Source: Archaeoglobus sp. JdFR-27 (lineage in GTDB: Archaea; Halobacteriota; Archaeoglobi; Archaeoglobales; Archaeoglobaceae). From it: a DNA stretch of 64,000 nt. This document shows, piece after piece, positions 7,721-16,741 of this stretch. Within the stretch, counting starts at the first letter, position 1, and every line of letters starts with the position of its first letter. The notes beneath the pieces were generated by a model. It made no database searches and was not told where the DNA came from. It saw nothing but the letters and a program-made list of their open reading frames with translations. The stretch is taken from positions 62,001 through 126,000 of the forward strand of contig MTMO01000003.1 in the NCBI GenBank assembly GCA_002011235.1. The letters run 5' to 3'. A program made the position numbers and the translations under genes.

Positions 7721-10334
7721 ATTTGAGAGGTTCAACTTCACAGAGGGGCTTAATGCTATAATAGGTGAGAACGGAGCGGGAAAAACTACGATACTTGAGG
7801 CTATCGGCTTTGCTCTCTTCGATTCGTTACCCTATAAGATCTCTGATTTCCTAAGAAAAGGAGCAAAGAAAGGATCGATAAAGATTGCTTTCCTCTCAAG
7901 GGATGGGAGAGAATATGTAGTCGTGAGAAATATAACTGAAACAGGAACAACAGAATTCTACATAAAAGATCAAGAGGTTGGCAGGGTTGCTGAGGGAAAA
8001 GAAGTTTTGAAATGGATTAAACAGGCTTTTGGAATAGAAAGCGATCAGAAGATGTTCTTTGAGAACGCAATTGGAGTTTTACAGGGAAAGATGACAGCCC
8101 AGTTCCTTGAGCCTCCTAGCGTGAGAGATAGAATATTCTCTCCAATAATCGGGATTGAGAGTTACAAAAAGGCTTACGAAAAAAGCAGAGAATATGAAAA
8201 CTACATATCCGAGAAACTTACCGAAGTGGATAAGCAGATTTTTGGATTGGAAAGGGAACTGGAGCTGAAAAAAGAGGTTGAAAAAGAGGTTGAGGAGTTG
8301 GAGAGAAAAGGAGATCAACTCCTGAAAAAGATTAAAATAGCGAAAAAAGAGCTTTCAGAGAAGAATAAAAAATTTGAGGAATTTGAGGATCTTAAAAAAG
8401 AGATTGAGGACCTGTCTAGAAAAATCGTCGAACTCCAAGAGAAGATCTTATTCCATAGGAAGAATCTAAGCGCTACAGAGGAGAGACTCGAGAAAATCGA
8501 GGAGATCGAGAAAAGATTGAAAGAAATCGAGAGGGAATATAAAGAGTACGTTGAAATCGAGGAAAAGATTAAAGAATTTGAGAAGGAAGAGAGAGAGCTG
8601 TCTAAAAAAGCAGAAGAATTCCTTAAAAAGAAGAACGAATTGTATGCTCTCGAAGAAAGGATGAAATCTATTTTTAAGGAGATTTCAGAGATATCTGAGA
8701 AGGAAGAAAAATTAGGTGAGCTAAGAGAGCTTACAAAAAAAGAAAAAGAGCTGGCTGAAAGGACTCAAAAGATTGAGGTTGCTGAGGTTGAGTTCAAGCA
8801 GCTAACAGAACAGAAAAGCAAAGCCGAGATAGAAATTTCAAAAATAACCTTAAGGGTTAAAGAGCTCAGAGTAAGAAAGGAAAAACTTATGAAAGCGGTT
8901 AAAAGCCTGGAAAAACTTAAAGGCTTGGAGGAAAAGCGTGATGCTCTCATCAAGAAGCTAACCGAAATTGAAAGCGAGAAGAACAGGCTTAAAGAGGAAC
9001 TGAATTATCTTAAAGAGAGTATTTGCCCGATTTTAAAGGAAGAATGCGATCGGATTTCAGGAAAAAGGTCAGAAGTAGAAAAGAGATTCAGCGAGCTCGA
9101 AAAGCTTTCATCAGATCTGGAGAAGAAGCTTAAAAAACTAAACGAACTCTATGAGGTAAAAAGAAAACTGGAAAATGCGGCACAGAAACTTTCAGGTGAG
9201 ATTAAAAATTTTGAAGAGTTGGAAAGAGAACTGGAATCGAAAAAGGAGGAAGTCAAGAATATTTCCGCTAAATTAGATGAACTCAAAGAGATTGTAAAGG
9301 ATAAAGAGTTAATTTTAAAGGAGTACGAAAAGGTAAAAGGGAGCACTGAAAAACTAGCGGGAATTGAAGTACTCTTAACTGAAAAGGAAAAGAAGAAGAT
9401 CGAGTTGGAAAAAATTGGTGACACCATAAAAAAGCTTGAAAAAGAGCTAGCTGACCTTCAGCCTGAAGTAGAAAGATACGAAAAGATTAAAGATGAGATA
9501 AGTGATTCTAGAAAGAAGAAAGAGGCAAAAAAAAGATTTTATGAAGAATATATCGCTGGAATAGCCTTATTAAGAGAAAAGAGTAAGATTGAAAACGAGA
9601 TTGCAGAGTTAAGAATAAACATCAAGGAGTTAGAGGAACAAATAAAAAAACATGAAAATGATCTCTCTTCAAAAGAGTCCAAATTCGATGAAAAAGAATA
9701 TGATGGTATCAAAAAAGAGATTATCGAGTTAACTTCTCTTATAGGTAACATTGAGGGTCAGCTAGAGAGCAACAAAAAAACAATTGATGAGAGAAAGAGA
9801 AAAATCGAGGAGCTCAAAAAAAGGGAGACTGAATATAAAGCTTTGTCCAAAGAAAGGAACACTCTAAAAAGAAAACTCGATTTCATCAAAGACCTGAGGG
9901 AAATTTTTAAGCTCGCGATACCCGAGATAACAAAAGCCTACGTCGAATCCGTTTCCATCGAAGCCAACAGAATTTTCTGCGAGATTATGGGTGATTATAG
10001 CTGGGAGCTCAGATGGACGGAAGATTACGGGATTAAAACAAAGTACAGGGGAAGAGAAATCGATTTCGCACAGATGAGCGGGGGTGAGCAGATGTGTGCC
10101 GCTATAGCGGTTAGACTTGCATTGCTGAACATTCTGTCCGATGTTGGCATAGCTTTTTTTGATGAGCCAACGCAAAACATGGACGAAAGAAGGAGAAGGA
10201 ATCTCGCCACCCAGCTTTCCAGAATAGATGGTTTCAAACAGATCTTCGTGATAAGCCACGACGACACGTTTGAGGAAATGGTTGAGAATGCGATAAAGGT
10301 AACAAAGGAGAATGGGGTTTCGAGGGTACAGTAG
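7680..10334 (+). CDS. rad50: Rad50 ATPase of the Mre11-Rad50 complex
   Basis: An 884-residue SMC-like ATPase. The Walker A GENGAGKTT is at residues 29-37, the signature MSGGEQMCAAIA near 800, Walker B IAFFDEPTQNMD next, and the H-loop VISHDD at the end. Between them lie two long antiparallel coiled coils. At the midpoint, where the CXXC zinc hook belongs, the sequence is CPILKEEC (C449, C456), so the two cysteines are six residues apart instead of two. GTG 7680 is preceded by GGAGGAG and starts inside mre11. Rad50 tethers DNA ends and gates Mre11 activity. Confidence 0.95.
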   Translation: MIREVVLENVKSYEFERFNFTEGLNAIIGENGAGKTTILEAIGFALFDSLPYKISDFLRKGAKKGSIKIAFLSRDGREYVVVRNITETGTTEFYIKDQEVGRVAEGKEVLKWIKQAFGIESDQKMFFENAIGVLQGKMTAQFLEPPSVRDRIFSPIIGIESYKKAYEKSREYENYISEKLTEVDKQIFGLERELELKKEVEKEVEELERKGDQLLKKIKIAKKELSEKNKKFEEFEDLKKEIEDLSRKIVELQEKILFHRKNLSATEERLEKIEEIEKRLKEIEREYKEYVEIEEKIKEFEKEERELSKKAEEFLKKKNELYALEERMKSIFKEISEISEKEEKLGELRELTKKEKELAERTQKIEVAEVEFKQLTEQKSKAEIEISKITLRVKELRVRKEKLMKAVKSLEKLKGLEEKRDALIKKLTEIESEKNRLKEELNYLKESICPILKEECDRISGKRSEVEKRFSELEKLSSDLEKKLKKLNELYEVKRKLENAAQKLSGEIKNFEELERELESKKEEVKNISAKLDELKEIVKDKELILKEYEKVKGSTEKLAGIEVLLTEKEKKKIELEKIGDTIKKLEKELADLQPEVERYEKIKDEISDSRKKKEAKKRFYEEYIAGIALLREKSKIENEIAELRINIKELEEQIKKHENDLSSKESKFDEKEYDGIKKEIIELTSLIGNIEGQLESNKKTIDERKRKIEELKKRETEYKALSKERNTLKRKLDFIKDLREIFKLAIPEITKAYVESVSIEANRIFCEIMGDYSWELRWTEDYGIKTKYRGREIDFAQMSGGEQMCAAIAVRLALLNILSDVGIAFFDEPTQNMDERRRRNLATQLSRIDGFKQIFVISHDDTFEEMVENAIKVTKENGVSRVQ

Positions 10335-10354
10335 GTGATGTTAGGTGATAGGAA

Positions 10355-11284
10355 ATGGATTTTGAAATAGGAAAAGTGATTGAAACGAAAGTTTTCGATT
10401 CAATACCGGAGTTTCTCAAATTCGTTAAGGGAATGGAGTCCTTTGAGTACGAAATCGAGGTTGAGAAGGCAAGAATAACAAGGATAGAACTTGAGGGAAA
10501 AGAATGGTATCTGAATGTTCTGAATGGGAAAAAGGTTACCGGAGTTGACGGTAGCCAACTCAGACATCTCAGAGAGTTTGGAATACCATTCGGGGCGGTT
10601 CAAATTGCGAGATTCAGTGTTGTGCATGGTGCTAAAGATTACTCCCTAAAATTCAAGTCTAAATGGGTTGGACTCGAACACGATTTAGATCTCGAGCGAT
10701 TCAATTTAGAGATAGATGTCCTCATCGAAGAAATGGGAACGGGAGACAGCTATCTCTTCTACGATGGAAGCTTCGTTCTTTCCTTCATATCACAGCTGAG
10801 AAAGGATTTGAGAGCAGCCTATACTGAAGCAATAAACAGAATGTTGGAGAGGAGCGAAGAGACCTCAACCCCCGTATTCGGTTTTGTGGAAAAAAGCTTT
10901 GCAAGAGATATTTCCGATCTCATTTACGATGCTCTCGCTTTAAGGGAAATACTGAACATATTCGAATACACCAAGCCATTGCCATGTAAAAGGGAGATTA
11001 CGAAGGAATACAAAAAAAGGGTTTATTTCTCATACCTCTCACTCAACAGACTCTTTCCCGTTAGAATCGAGTTTCCAGAGTGGATGGTGGATGAAATCGA
11101 TAGATTTGCAGAATTAACAGCAGCGGAATGCCTGCTTGGAAGTACGAGAAACTATCCATACGTTCTTGAGAGGGCGCACAAGTACGCGATCGTAAGAGAG
11201 GTTGAAAGGGAAGCGATAGGTAGGATGTTCTCGAAAGTTGCAACAGCCGGCACATCCTTCAAATGGATTTCAAAAAAGATGTAA
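10355..11284 (+). CDS. nurA: NurA 5'-3' nuclease
   Basis: A 309-residue nuclease. The N-terminal metal-binding motif TGVDGSQ gives Asp65, and a second acidic site is in FYDGSFV near residue 138. Both are characteristic of NurA. NurA pairs with the HerA hexamer to resect DNA ends and create 3' single strands for RadA. It starts 21 bp after rad50 in the same operon. The length agrees with archaeal NurA proteins (about 300-450 residues), on the compact side. Confidence 0.9.
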   Translation: MDFEIGKVIETKVFDSIPEFLKFVKGMESFEYEIEVEKARITRIELEGKEWYLNVLNGKKVTGVDGSQLRHLREFGIPFGAVQIARFSVVHGAKDYSLKFKSKWVGLEHDLDLERFNLEIDVLIEEMGTGDSYLFYDGSFVLSFISQLRKDLRAAYTEAINRMLERSEETSTPVFGFVEKSFARDISDLIYDALALREILNIFEYTKPLPCKREITKEYKKRVYFSYLSLNRLFPVRIEFPEWMVDEIDRFAELTAAECLLGSTRNYPYVLERAHKYAIVREVEREAIGRMFSKVATAGTSFKWISKKM

Positions 11285-11357
11285 ATGAATGCAGAAATAG
11301 AGGGGCTGAGAAAGTTGGAAGGAGTTAGAAGTTTGAAAAAGTTGGAAAGGTGAAAGT

Positions 11358-11831
11358 ATGAAGATTTTAAGGCTTCTGAGCGATGATGAGTTCGAGGTTG
11401 AGGGGGAGCTAAATGTGGGCGATGTGATTAAAACGGCAGAAAGTCTGGCGATTGTTCTTTCCCTTTATCACGAAGATTCAGAGATAAGCAAATATTTCGG
11501 AATGGAGGCTGGAAAAATAAAGGAATTTATGCCAGATCTTGCTGGTGGGGAGAGAATTGCGAAATGCTTCGTTTTGCATTGTAAAAACCTTCCAAAACCA
11601 GGCGAAGAGGTTGAGCTTGCTGATGATAAGGAGCTAAGATGTATCCACCTTATAGATGGTGAGTTTTCCGTCCCTTACCTAATAGCGCTCATGAAGAAAT
11701 GCAGAGACAGGTTATGGGTTGTAAGGGACTACCTGAACAGGCTGATGAGGGCAATTCCCGAGGAGAAGGAAGTAATTGAGATCATAAAGGCTGAAGTAGA
11801 ATATCGGATGCTGAAAAGTATGGAGATGTAG
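11358..11831 (+). CDS. Unknown protein between nurA and herA
   Basis: A 157-residue protein that I cannot assign to a named family. Its first 50 residues (DEFEVEGELNVGDVIKT, then IVLSLYHEDS) resemble a small beta-barrel and recall the HAS-barrel at the HerA N-terminus. This is a weak impression only. The C-terminal half is helical and charged and contains KKCRDRLWVVRDYLNRLMR. Three more cysteines are present (KCFVLHC and ELRC). A GGAAAGGTGA ribosome-binding site precedes the ATG. It lies 14 bp before herA, so it is co-transcribed with the resection machinery and may be an accessory subunit (inference). Confidence 0.7.
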   Translation: MKILRLLSDDEFEVEGELNVGDVIKTAESLAIVLSLYHEDSEISKYFGMEAGKIKEFMPDLAGGERIAKCFVLHCKNLPKPGEEVELADDKELRCIHLIDGEFSVPYLIALMKKCRDRLWVVRDYLNRLMRAIPEEKEVIEIIKAEVEYRMLKSMEM

Positions 11832-11845
11832 GAAAGGGGATTAAA

Positions 11846-13426
11846 ATGGTAAGTAAATCGAAGCCTGTAGGTTTAGTTAAAGGACCTTCAGAGGGATTTA
11901 ATTTTAAATTCATAACTCCAGACAAGACTTCTTTGAAAATAGGTGATTTCGTTTACTATATGTACAATGGAAGGAAGGTTATTTGCAGGATTGTTAAAAG
12001 GGATCCCCTTAGACTCTTTCCCAATGTGTATCTTTCCAACCCGAGTATAAATCCTGAAAGGATCTTAAAGGCTATAGGAATGAGTGCAACCGAGTTCGAG
12101 CTTTTTGAAATAAAAGCAAGCATAATTGGGTATTATGATGATATTTTAGGATTCGTAAATCCTAGAATAACTCCTGAGCCCGGAAAAGAGATCTATCTTG
12201 CTGAGAAAGAGGTCATTGAAGAGTCGTTGCTGAAGAAAAAGGTAAGCGAGGGGGGGTCAATCCACCTCGGATACCTTCTCAACAGAGAAGATGATGTGGC
12301 GGTTGTTTTGGATACCTCCCTTGTTGTCAGCGAACACATGTGCATTCTTGCCTCAACTGGAAGCGGAAAGAGTTACCTAGCCGGGGTTCTTGTCGAGGAG
12401 CTCCTTAAACCCTACAATTCTGCAGCCGTACTGATTCTCGATCCCCACAGCGAATACCACACACTTAAGGAGATTGAGGGATTAGAGGAGTACAACTCCA
12501 ACGGATACAGAGCAATGGTAAAGATCTTTGGAAAGGATGAGATAAAGATAAGACTTTGCGAGCTTGAATATGATGAGTTGATTAACGTTCTTCCCTCACT
12601 CAGCGATAAAATGGAGGCTATACTGAATGTCGTTTACAGAGAGCTTGAGGGGGAGAAGTTCACGGTCGACGATCTTGTAGATGCTATCAAAGCGAGGGCT
12701 GAGGATGAGAGAGATATTACTGCAAAGGCCCTTACATGGAGAATCAGGAGGTACATCGAGAACGTTGACATAATCGATGACTACATCCACTTAGAGCTAA
12801 AAGATATTCTAAAGCCGGGGATGGCTGCCGTACTCCAAATGTCCGAGATGAGTGATCTTGAACAGCAGCTTTTAACCTCCGTACTCTTGAAAAGGATTTT
12901 AAACGCAAGAATAAATGCTGAGAAGGGAATGGATGGTGAGAAGCTGGAGTATCCGGTCTTCGTTATCGTTGAAGAGGCTCACAGATTTGCCTCTCGAGAA
13001 TCAAGAAGCTTTGACGTGCTTAAAACAATCCTATCTGAGGGTAGAAAATTTGGAGTGGGCATTTGTTTAATAAGCCAGAGACCCTCAAAGATCGACTCCG
13101 ACATACTCAGCCAGTGTATGACCCAAGTTATAATGCGGATAGTAAATCCAGCGGACCAAGAAAATATCAGAGCTTCAGTTGAAAGCGTTGGGAGGGAGCT
13201 AATAGAAGAGTTGCCCGGATTGACGAAGGGTCAGGCTTTGGTCGCTGGCGTTGCAATAAATTCTCCGATCCTGATGAGGGTAAGAAGGAGGCTCACCTCC
13301 CACGGAGGAGTTAGCAAGAATGCTCCAAAGGAGTGGAGACAACACTTTGAGCGCCCAGACGCTGAAAATACTAAAGATATAGAGATTCCATCATCAGGTC
13401 AGAAAAGGCTTTTCTGGGATGAGTGA
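11846..13426 (+). CDS. herA: HerA DNA translocase/helicase
   Basis: A 526-residue hexameric FtsK/HerA-type ATPase. The N-terminal HAS barrel (about residues 10-140, with KIGDFVYYMYNGR) is followed by Walker A STGSGKSYL at about residue 170, Walker B VFVIVEEAHRFA and the conserved SEGRKFGVGICLISQRPSKID region with its arginine finger. HerA drives DNA through NurA during end resection. The C-terminal 40 residues are a charged tail. It is the last gene of the mre11-rad50-nurA-X-herA operon, and a T-rich stretch follows the stop. Confidence 0.95.
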   Translation: MVSKSKPVGLVKGPSEGFNFKFITPDKTSLKIGDFVYYMYNGRKVICRIVKRDPLRLFPNVYLSNPSINPERILKAIGMSATEFELFEIKASIIGYYDDILGFVNPRITPEPGKEIYLAEKEVIEESLLKKKVSEGGSIHLGYLLNREDDVAVVLDTSLVVSEHMCILASTGSGKSYLAGVLVEELLKPYNSAAVLILDPHSEYHTLKEIEGLEEYNSNGYRAMVKIFGKDEIKIRLCELEYDELINVLPSLSDKMEAILNVVYRELEGEKFTVDDLVDAIKARAEDERDITAKALTWRIRRYIENVDIIDDYIHLELKDILKPGMAAVLQMSEMSDLEQQLLTSVLLKRILNARINAEKGMDGEKLEYPVFVIVEEAHRFASRESRSFDVLKTILSEGRKFGVGICLISQRPSKIDSDILSQCMTQVIMRIVNPADQENIRASVESVGRELIEELPGLTKGQALVAGVAINSPILMRVRRRLTSHGGVSKNAPKEWRQHFERPDAENTKDIEIPSSGQKRLFWDE

Positions 13427-13450
13427 TTTTTCTTTTACTTTTCATCCCTA
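13427..13450 (+). terminator. T-rich terminator after herA
   Basis: Immediately after the herA stop the sequence runs GATTTTTCTTTTACTTTTC. Three consecutive T4-5 runs in the coding strand are the usual form of an archaeal intrinsic terminator. It separates the resection operon from the next TATA box at 13467. Confidence 0.5.
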
Positions 13451-13466
13451 ATTTTACTAAAAAAGA

Positions 13467-13475
13467 TTTATAAAG
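13467..13475 (+). promoter_or_regulatory. TATA box of the bactofilin-like gene
   Basis: TTTATAAAG preceded by an A-rich BRE-like AAAAAAGA lies 20 bp before the ATG at 13496. The expected start of transcription therefore coincides with the start codon, which suggests a leaderless mRNA. Confidence 0.5.
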
Positions 13476-13495
13476 ATGCATTCCGAAGAGGTTGT

Positions 13496-14512
13496 ATGGG
13501 TCGCTTTATCAGCTTTACCAGATTTTTGACTATCCTTTTTCTAACACTTGCTTTAGCTATTCCTGTAGCTTCAATCGAGATCAAATCCGGTGGACGGATA
13601 GTGATTGAACAGCCAAAAGAGGATCTCATCGTCTCAGGTGGAAGGGTGATAGTGAGTGCTCCAATTAAAGGAGATTTAATCGTTGCTGGTGGAGAGGTTG
13701 AGGTTTTGGATAACGTAGGCGGTGATTTGATAGCCACAGGCGGAAGAATTGATTTAAGAGGAGATGTAGGCAGAAAGCTGATTGTTGCCGGAGGGAGTGT
13801 AAAAATCAGCGGACACGTAGAGAAGTTCGTTATTGCCAGCGGGGGTGAGGTTACAATAGGCGAGACATCCAAAATCAACGGCGATGTTCTCGTGGCTGGA
13901 GGAAAAATTGAAAATAGAGGAGTTGTAGATGGTAATTTTACCGCCTTTGGAGGGTCATTTGAAAATAAAGGGACGATAATAGGGGAACAAATCTTTAAAA
14001 AGGCTAAAATTCTGCCACCCTACTTTTCTGAAATATTCGCTTTTGGATTTCTCATCTTGGGATTTTTGCTAATACGGTTTGAATCTAGCTGGTTTGAAAG
14101 GGTGAATGCAGAAATTAAAGTAAGAGGGATTGAGCTCATGAAACGAATCCTTTTAGGATTCGTGGGAATAATAATCTCAGGAATAGTGATCGTACTGCTA
14201 CTTATAACGATAATCGGTATACCTTCAGCATTGTTAATTCTCGCCGCATTTGTGATCGCATTACTCCTATCGAACGTCTTCGTTTCCTACACCATCGGGG
14301 AGACCCTCATTTCCTCTAAAAAACAGAATCCGTACCTTTACCTTATAACAGGATTTGTGATTCTCTTTATCGCCTTCAAACTCCCATATATTGGAGATCT
14401 GATCAGATTGATTACAACGAGTCTGGGTTTCGCAGGAATGGTTTATGTGTTGAGGGATTGGAGGAAATCAAGAGAATCGAGAAAATCAATTAAGAATATC
14501 GACGAGACTTAA
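13496..14512 (+). CDS. Bactofilin-like polymer-forming membrane protein with signal peptide
   Basis: A 338-residue exported protein. Residues 1-26 form a signal peptide (FLTILFLTLALAIPVAS). Residues about 28-165 are a right-handed beta-helix of about 20-residue turns, with repeated motifs such as GDLIVAGGEV, GDLIATGGRI, KLIVAGGSV and GDVLVAGGKI. Residues about 180-320 hold four hydrophobic membrane segments (AFGFLILGFLLI, LLGFVGIIISGIVIVLLL, ALLILAAFVIALLL, YLITGFVILFIAF). The repeat domain is related to bactofilin/polymer-forming cytoskeletal proteins and would face the cell exterior. The ligand is unknown. It heads a unit with the TlyA-like gene 9 bp downstream. Confidence 0.75.
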   Translation: MGRFISFTRFLTILFLTLALAIPVASIEIKSGGRIVIEQPKEDLIVSGGRVIVSAPIKGDLIVAGGEVEVLDNVGGDLIATGGRIDLRGDVGRKLIVAGGSVKISGHVEKFVIASGGEVTIGETSKINGDVLVAGGKIENRGVVDGNFTAFGGSFENKGTIIGEQIFKKAKILPPYFSEIFAFGFLILGFLLIRFESSWFERVNAEIKVRGIELMKRILLGFVGIIISGIVIVLLLITIIGIPSALLILAAFVIALLLSNVFVSYTIGETLISSKKQNPYLYLITGFVILFIAFKLPYIGDLIRLITTSLGFAGMVYVLRDWRKSRESRKSIKNIDET

Positions 14513-14521
14513 ACAGAAAAA

Positions 14522-15181
14522 ATGAGGGTCGACGAGCTGCTCGTAAAAAGGGGTTTTTATTCCACGAGGCAGAAAGCGAAGGAAGCTATAAAAAGAGGAG
14601 AGGTTTTTGTTAACGGAAGAAGAGTTAAGAAATACTCTGAAGACATCGACTTCTCAGCAAAAATAGAGGTCTTTGGGGAGGAAAGGCCGAAAGGATACTG
14701 GAAGCTTAAGGAGCTGAATGAGAAGTGGAACTTCATTAAAAAAGGTAAAGTTCTTGATTTAGGCAGCAGTGCTGGAGGATTCTTGCTTTATGCAAAGGAG
14801 ATTGCTGATTTTGTTCTAGGAATCGAGTACAGTGATGAGTTCAGAGATGAACTCAGAAGGATTGAGAGAGAAAATAAAAACGTGAAAGTCATTTTTGGCG
14901 ATGTATTCAAACTTGATTTGGACATAATATATGAATATGAAAAGTTTGACGTGATTCTGGATGACCTCACTGTTGATCCTAAAAGTTCATACAAAGCCTT
15001 AAAGAGGTTTTTGCCTTCGTTGAAGGAAAATGGATTCGTGCTCTTCATAGCAAAAACCGGATTGGACGATACTCTACCAAAATTTGACTTAAGAATTATC
15101 AGATCAGAAAAGGCTAAAGACAGGGATGAGATCTACTTTTTGCTTGGTGATAAATTAGCCAGTAAACCAGAGTTAAAATAA
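14522..15181 (+). CDS. TlyA-like S4-domain RNA methyltransferase
   Basis: A 219-residue protein. Residues 1-60 are an S4 RNA-binding domain (RVDELLVKRGFYSTRQKAKEAIKRGEVFVNG). Residues about 75-210 are a class I SAM methyltransferase with motif I VLDLGSSAGGFLLYA and motif IV-like DVILDDLTVDP. Bacterial TlyA and FtsJ-like relatives 2'-O-methylate rRNA. The typical FtsJ K-D-K-E set is not clearly complete here (DDLTV in place of SD-A/P), so the target and even the activity are uncertain. It is likely cytoplasmic and probably co-transcribed with the preceding gene. Confidence 0.75.
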   Translation: MRVDELLVKRGFYSTRQKAKEAIKRGEVFVNGRRVKKYSEDIDFSAKIEVFGEERPKGYWKLKELNEKWNFIKKGKVLDLGSSAGGFLLYAKEIADFVLGIEYSDEFRDELRRIERENKNVKVIFGDVFKLDLDIIYEYEKFDVILDDLTVDPKSSYKALKRFLPSLKENGFVLFIAKTGLDDTLPKFDLRIIRSEKAKDRDEIYFLLGDKLASKPELK

Positions 15182-15193
15182 ATCAGGGTTAAA

Positions 15194-15204
15194 CTTTTAA
15201 ATAG
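15194..15204 (+). promoter_or_regulatory. TATA box of leuDB
   Basis: CTTTTAAATAG lies 18-28 bp before the leuD ATG at 15223, the distance of a leaderless archaeal promoter. Confidence 0.4.
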
Positions 15205-15222
15205 CTGAGATTTCTGCACTTC

Positions 15223-15714
15223 ATGGGAAGGGTTTGGAAGTTCGGAGATGATATCGATACCGATGTAATAATCCAAGGAAAGTACCTCGTCATCAACGAT
15301 CCAGTTGAGCTGGCAAAACACGTTTTTGATAATATCCGCCCGGAATTTGCAAAGAATGTAAAGCCCGGAGACTTTATCGTTGCCGGAGAAAACTTTGGTT
15401 GCGGGAGCAGCAGAGAGCACGCTCCACTTGCATTAAAAGCAACTGGAATTGAGGCCGTGATAGCAAAATCCTTTGCAAGAATATTTTTCAGAAATGCGAT
15501 AAATCTGGCTTTGAAGGTTATAGAATGTAAAGATGCCGACAAAATTGATGAGGGGGATGAAATCAAAGTTGATTATAAAGGAGGCATAATCTATAACCTC
15601 ACAAAGAGAGAAGAGTATAAGACAACACCACTTCCCGATTTTCTTGAAAGAATACTTGAAAAGGGAGGTTTGGTAAACTTTTCTAAGGAGACGTACAAAC
15701 AGGAGACTAGATAA
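15223..15714 (+). CDS. leuD: 3-Isopropylmalate dehydratase small subunit
   Basis: A 163-residue swivel domain of the aconitase superfamily. [18 protein letters not shown] is the conserved phosphate/carboxylate-binding segment. The substrate-selecting loop reads KYLVIND. In methanogen studies the YLV(hydrophobic) form marks isopropylmalate dehydratase, whereas YLRT marks homoaconitase, so leucine biosynthesis is favoured. The catalytic large subunit (LeuC) is not in this window. leuB begins 26 bp downstream in the same operon. Confidence 0.9.
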   Translation: MGRVWKFGDDIDTDVIIQGKYLVINDPVELAKHVFDNIRPEFAKNVKPGDFIVAGENFGCGSSREHAPLALKATGIEAVIAKSFARIFFRNAINLALKVIECKDADKIDEGDEIKVDYKGGIIYNLTKREEYKTTPLPDFLERILEKGGLVNFSKETYKQETR

Positions 15715-15740
15715 GAGAGAAAACAAGACAAGGTGAGAAA

Positions 15741-16730
15741 ATGAAGAGAATAGCCGTCATCCCCGGTGATGGAATAGGAGAAGAGGTTATAGATGGTGCC
15801 CTTGAGGTCCTCAATGCTTTCAGCTTTCCCTTCAAATACGAATGGGGAGAGGCTGGGGATGCTGTTAAGGAGCGAAAGGGAGTAGCTTTGCCTGAAGAGA
15901 CTCTTGAACTCTGTAAAGAGAGCGATGCCGTTCTTTTTGGAGCAGTAGGAGAGACTGCTGCAGATGTAATTATAAAATTAAGAATGGAACTCCAAACCTT
16001 TGCAAACATCAGGCCTGCAAAATCCTTCAAAGGTGTTAAATCCCTATACGATGACGTTGATATAGTCATAGTAAGAGAGAACACGGAATGTCTTTACAAG
16101 GGGTTAGAATTTGAGGTTGCCGATGGTATTACTGAGGGGATAAGGATTATCACACGGAACGCCTCGGAAAAGATAGCCCATTATGCCTTCGAACTTGCGA
16201 AAAAAGAAAGGAGAAAGAAGGTTACCGCCTTACACAAGGCGAATGTGATGAGAAAAACCTGTGCTCTTTTCAGAGACGTTTGCAGAACTGTGGCGAAAGA
16301 GTATCCGGAAATCGAGTTCAACGATTACTACATCGATGCCGCATGCATGTATTTGGTGATGGACCCCTGGAGGTTTGACGTTATCGTTACAACGAACATG
16401 TTTGGAGATATCGTCTCAGACCTCGCTGCTGGTCTGGTAGGTGGGCTTGGTTTAGCACCCTCGGGCAACATAGGTGAAAAGAGTGCTATCTTCGAGCCGG
16501 TCCATGGATCCGCTCCAGACATAGCCGGCAAAGGAATAGCAAATCCTTCAGCGGCGATACTGTCTGCAACGATGATGCTAAAACACTTCGGATTCATCGA
16601 TGAGGCAAATAAAATTGAGAAAACCCTTGAAAAAGTAATTTTAGAAGGAAAAACAACTCCTGATCTAGGAGGAAAGCTCAAAACAGATGAAATGGTAAGA
16701 GAAATTACAAAAAATCTCGAGTTGTCTTAA
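15741..16730 (+). CDS. leuB: 3-Isopropylmalate dehydrogenase
   Basis: A 329-residue NAD-dependent beta-decarboxylating dehydrogenase. VIPGDGIGEEV opens the protein. LRMELQTFANIRP, VIVRENTECLYKGLE, and TNMFGDIVSDLAAGLVGGLG are the metal/substrate motifs. EPVHGSAPDIAGKGIANP is the nucleotide-binding loop. It oxidises 3-isopropylmalate in leucine synthesis. The operon with leuD supports this over homoisocitrate dehydrogenase, although the two are hard to separate by sequence. Confidence 0.9.
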   Translation: MKRIAVIPGDGIGEEVIDGALEVLNAFSFPFKYEWGEAGDAVKERKGVALPEETLELCKESDAVLFGAVGETAADVIIKLRMELQTFANIRPAKSFKGVKSLYDDVDIVIVRENTECLYKGLEFEVADGITEGIRIITRNASEKIAHYAFELAKKERRKKVTALHKANVMRKTCALFRDVCRTVAKEYPEIEFNDYYIDAACMYLVMDPWRFDVIVTTNMFGDIVSDLAAGLVGGLGLAPSGNIGEKSAIFEPVHGSAPDIAGKGIANPSAAILSATMMLKHFGFIDEANKIEKTLEKVILEGKTTPDLGGKLKTDEMVREITKNLELS

Positions 16731-16741
16731 ATCAATACTCT

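Noticed and set aside
8270-9860. Apparent GAAAAAGAG-type DNA repeats
   Set aside because: These are codon repeats from the Lys/Glu-rich Rad50 coiled coil, with no exact unit length; not a DNA repeat or CRISPR.
9864-10259. Long open frame antisense to the 3' end of rad50
   Set aside because: It lies opposite the conserved Rad50 signature and Walker B and has no family resemblance or ribosome-binding site; a shadow of the coding strand.
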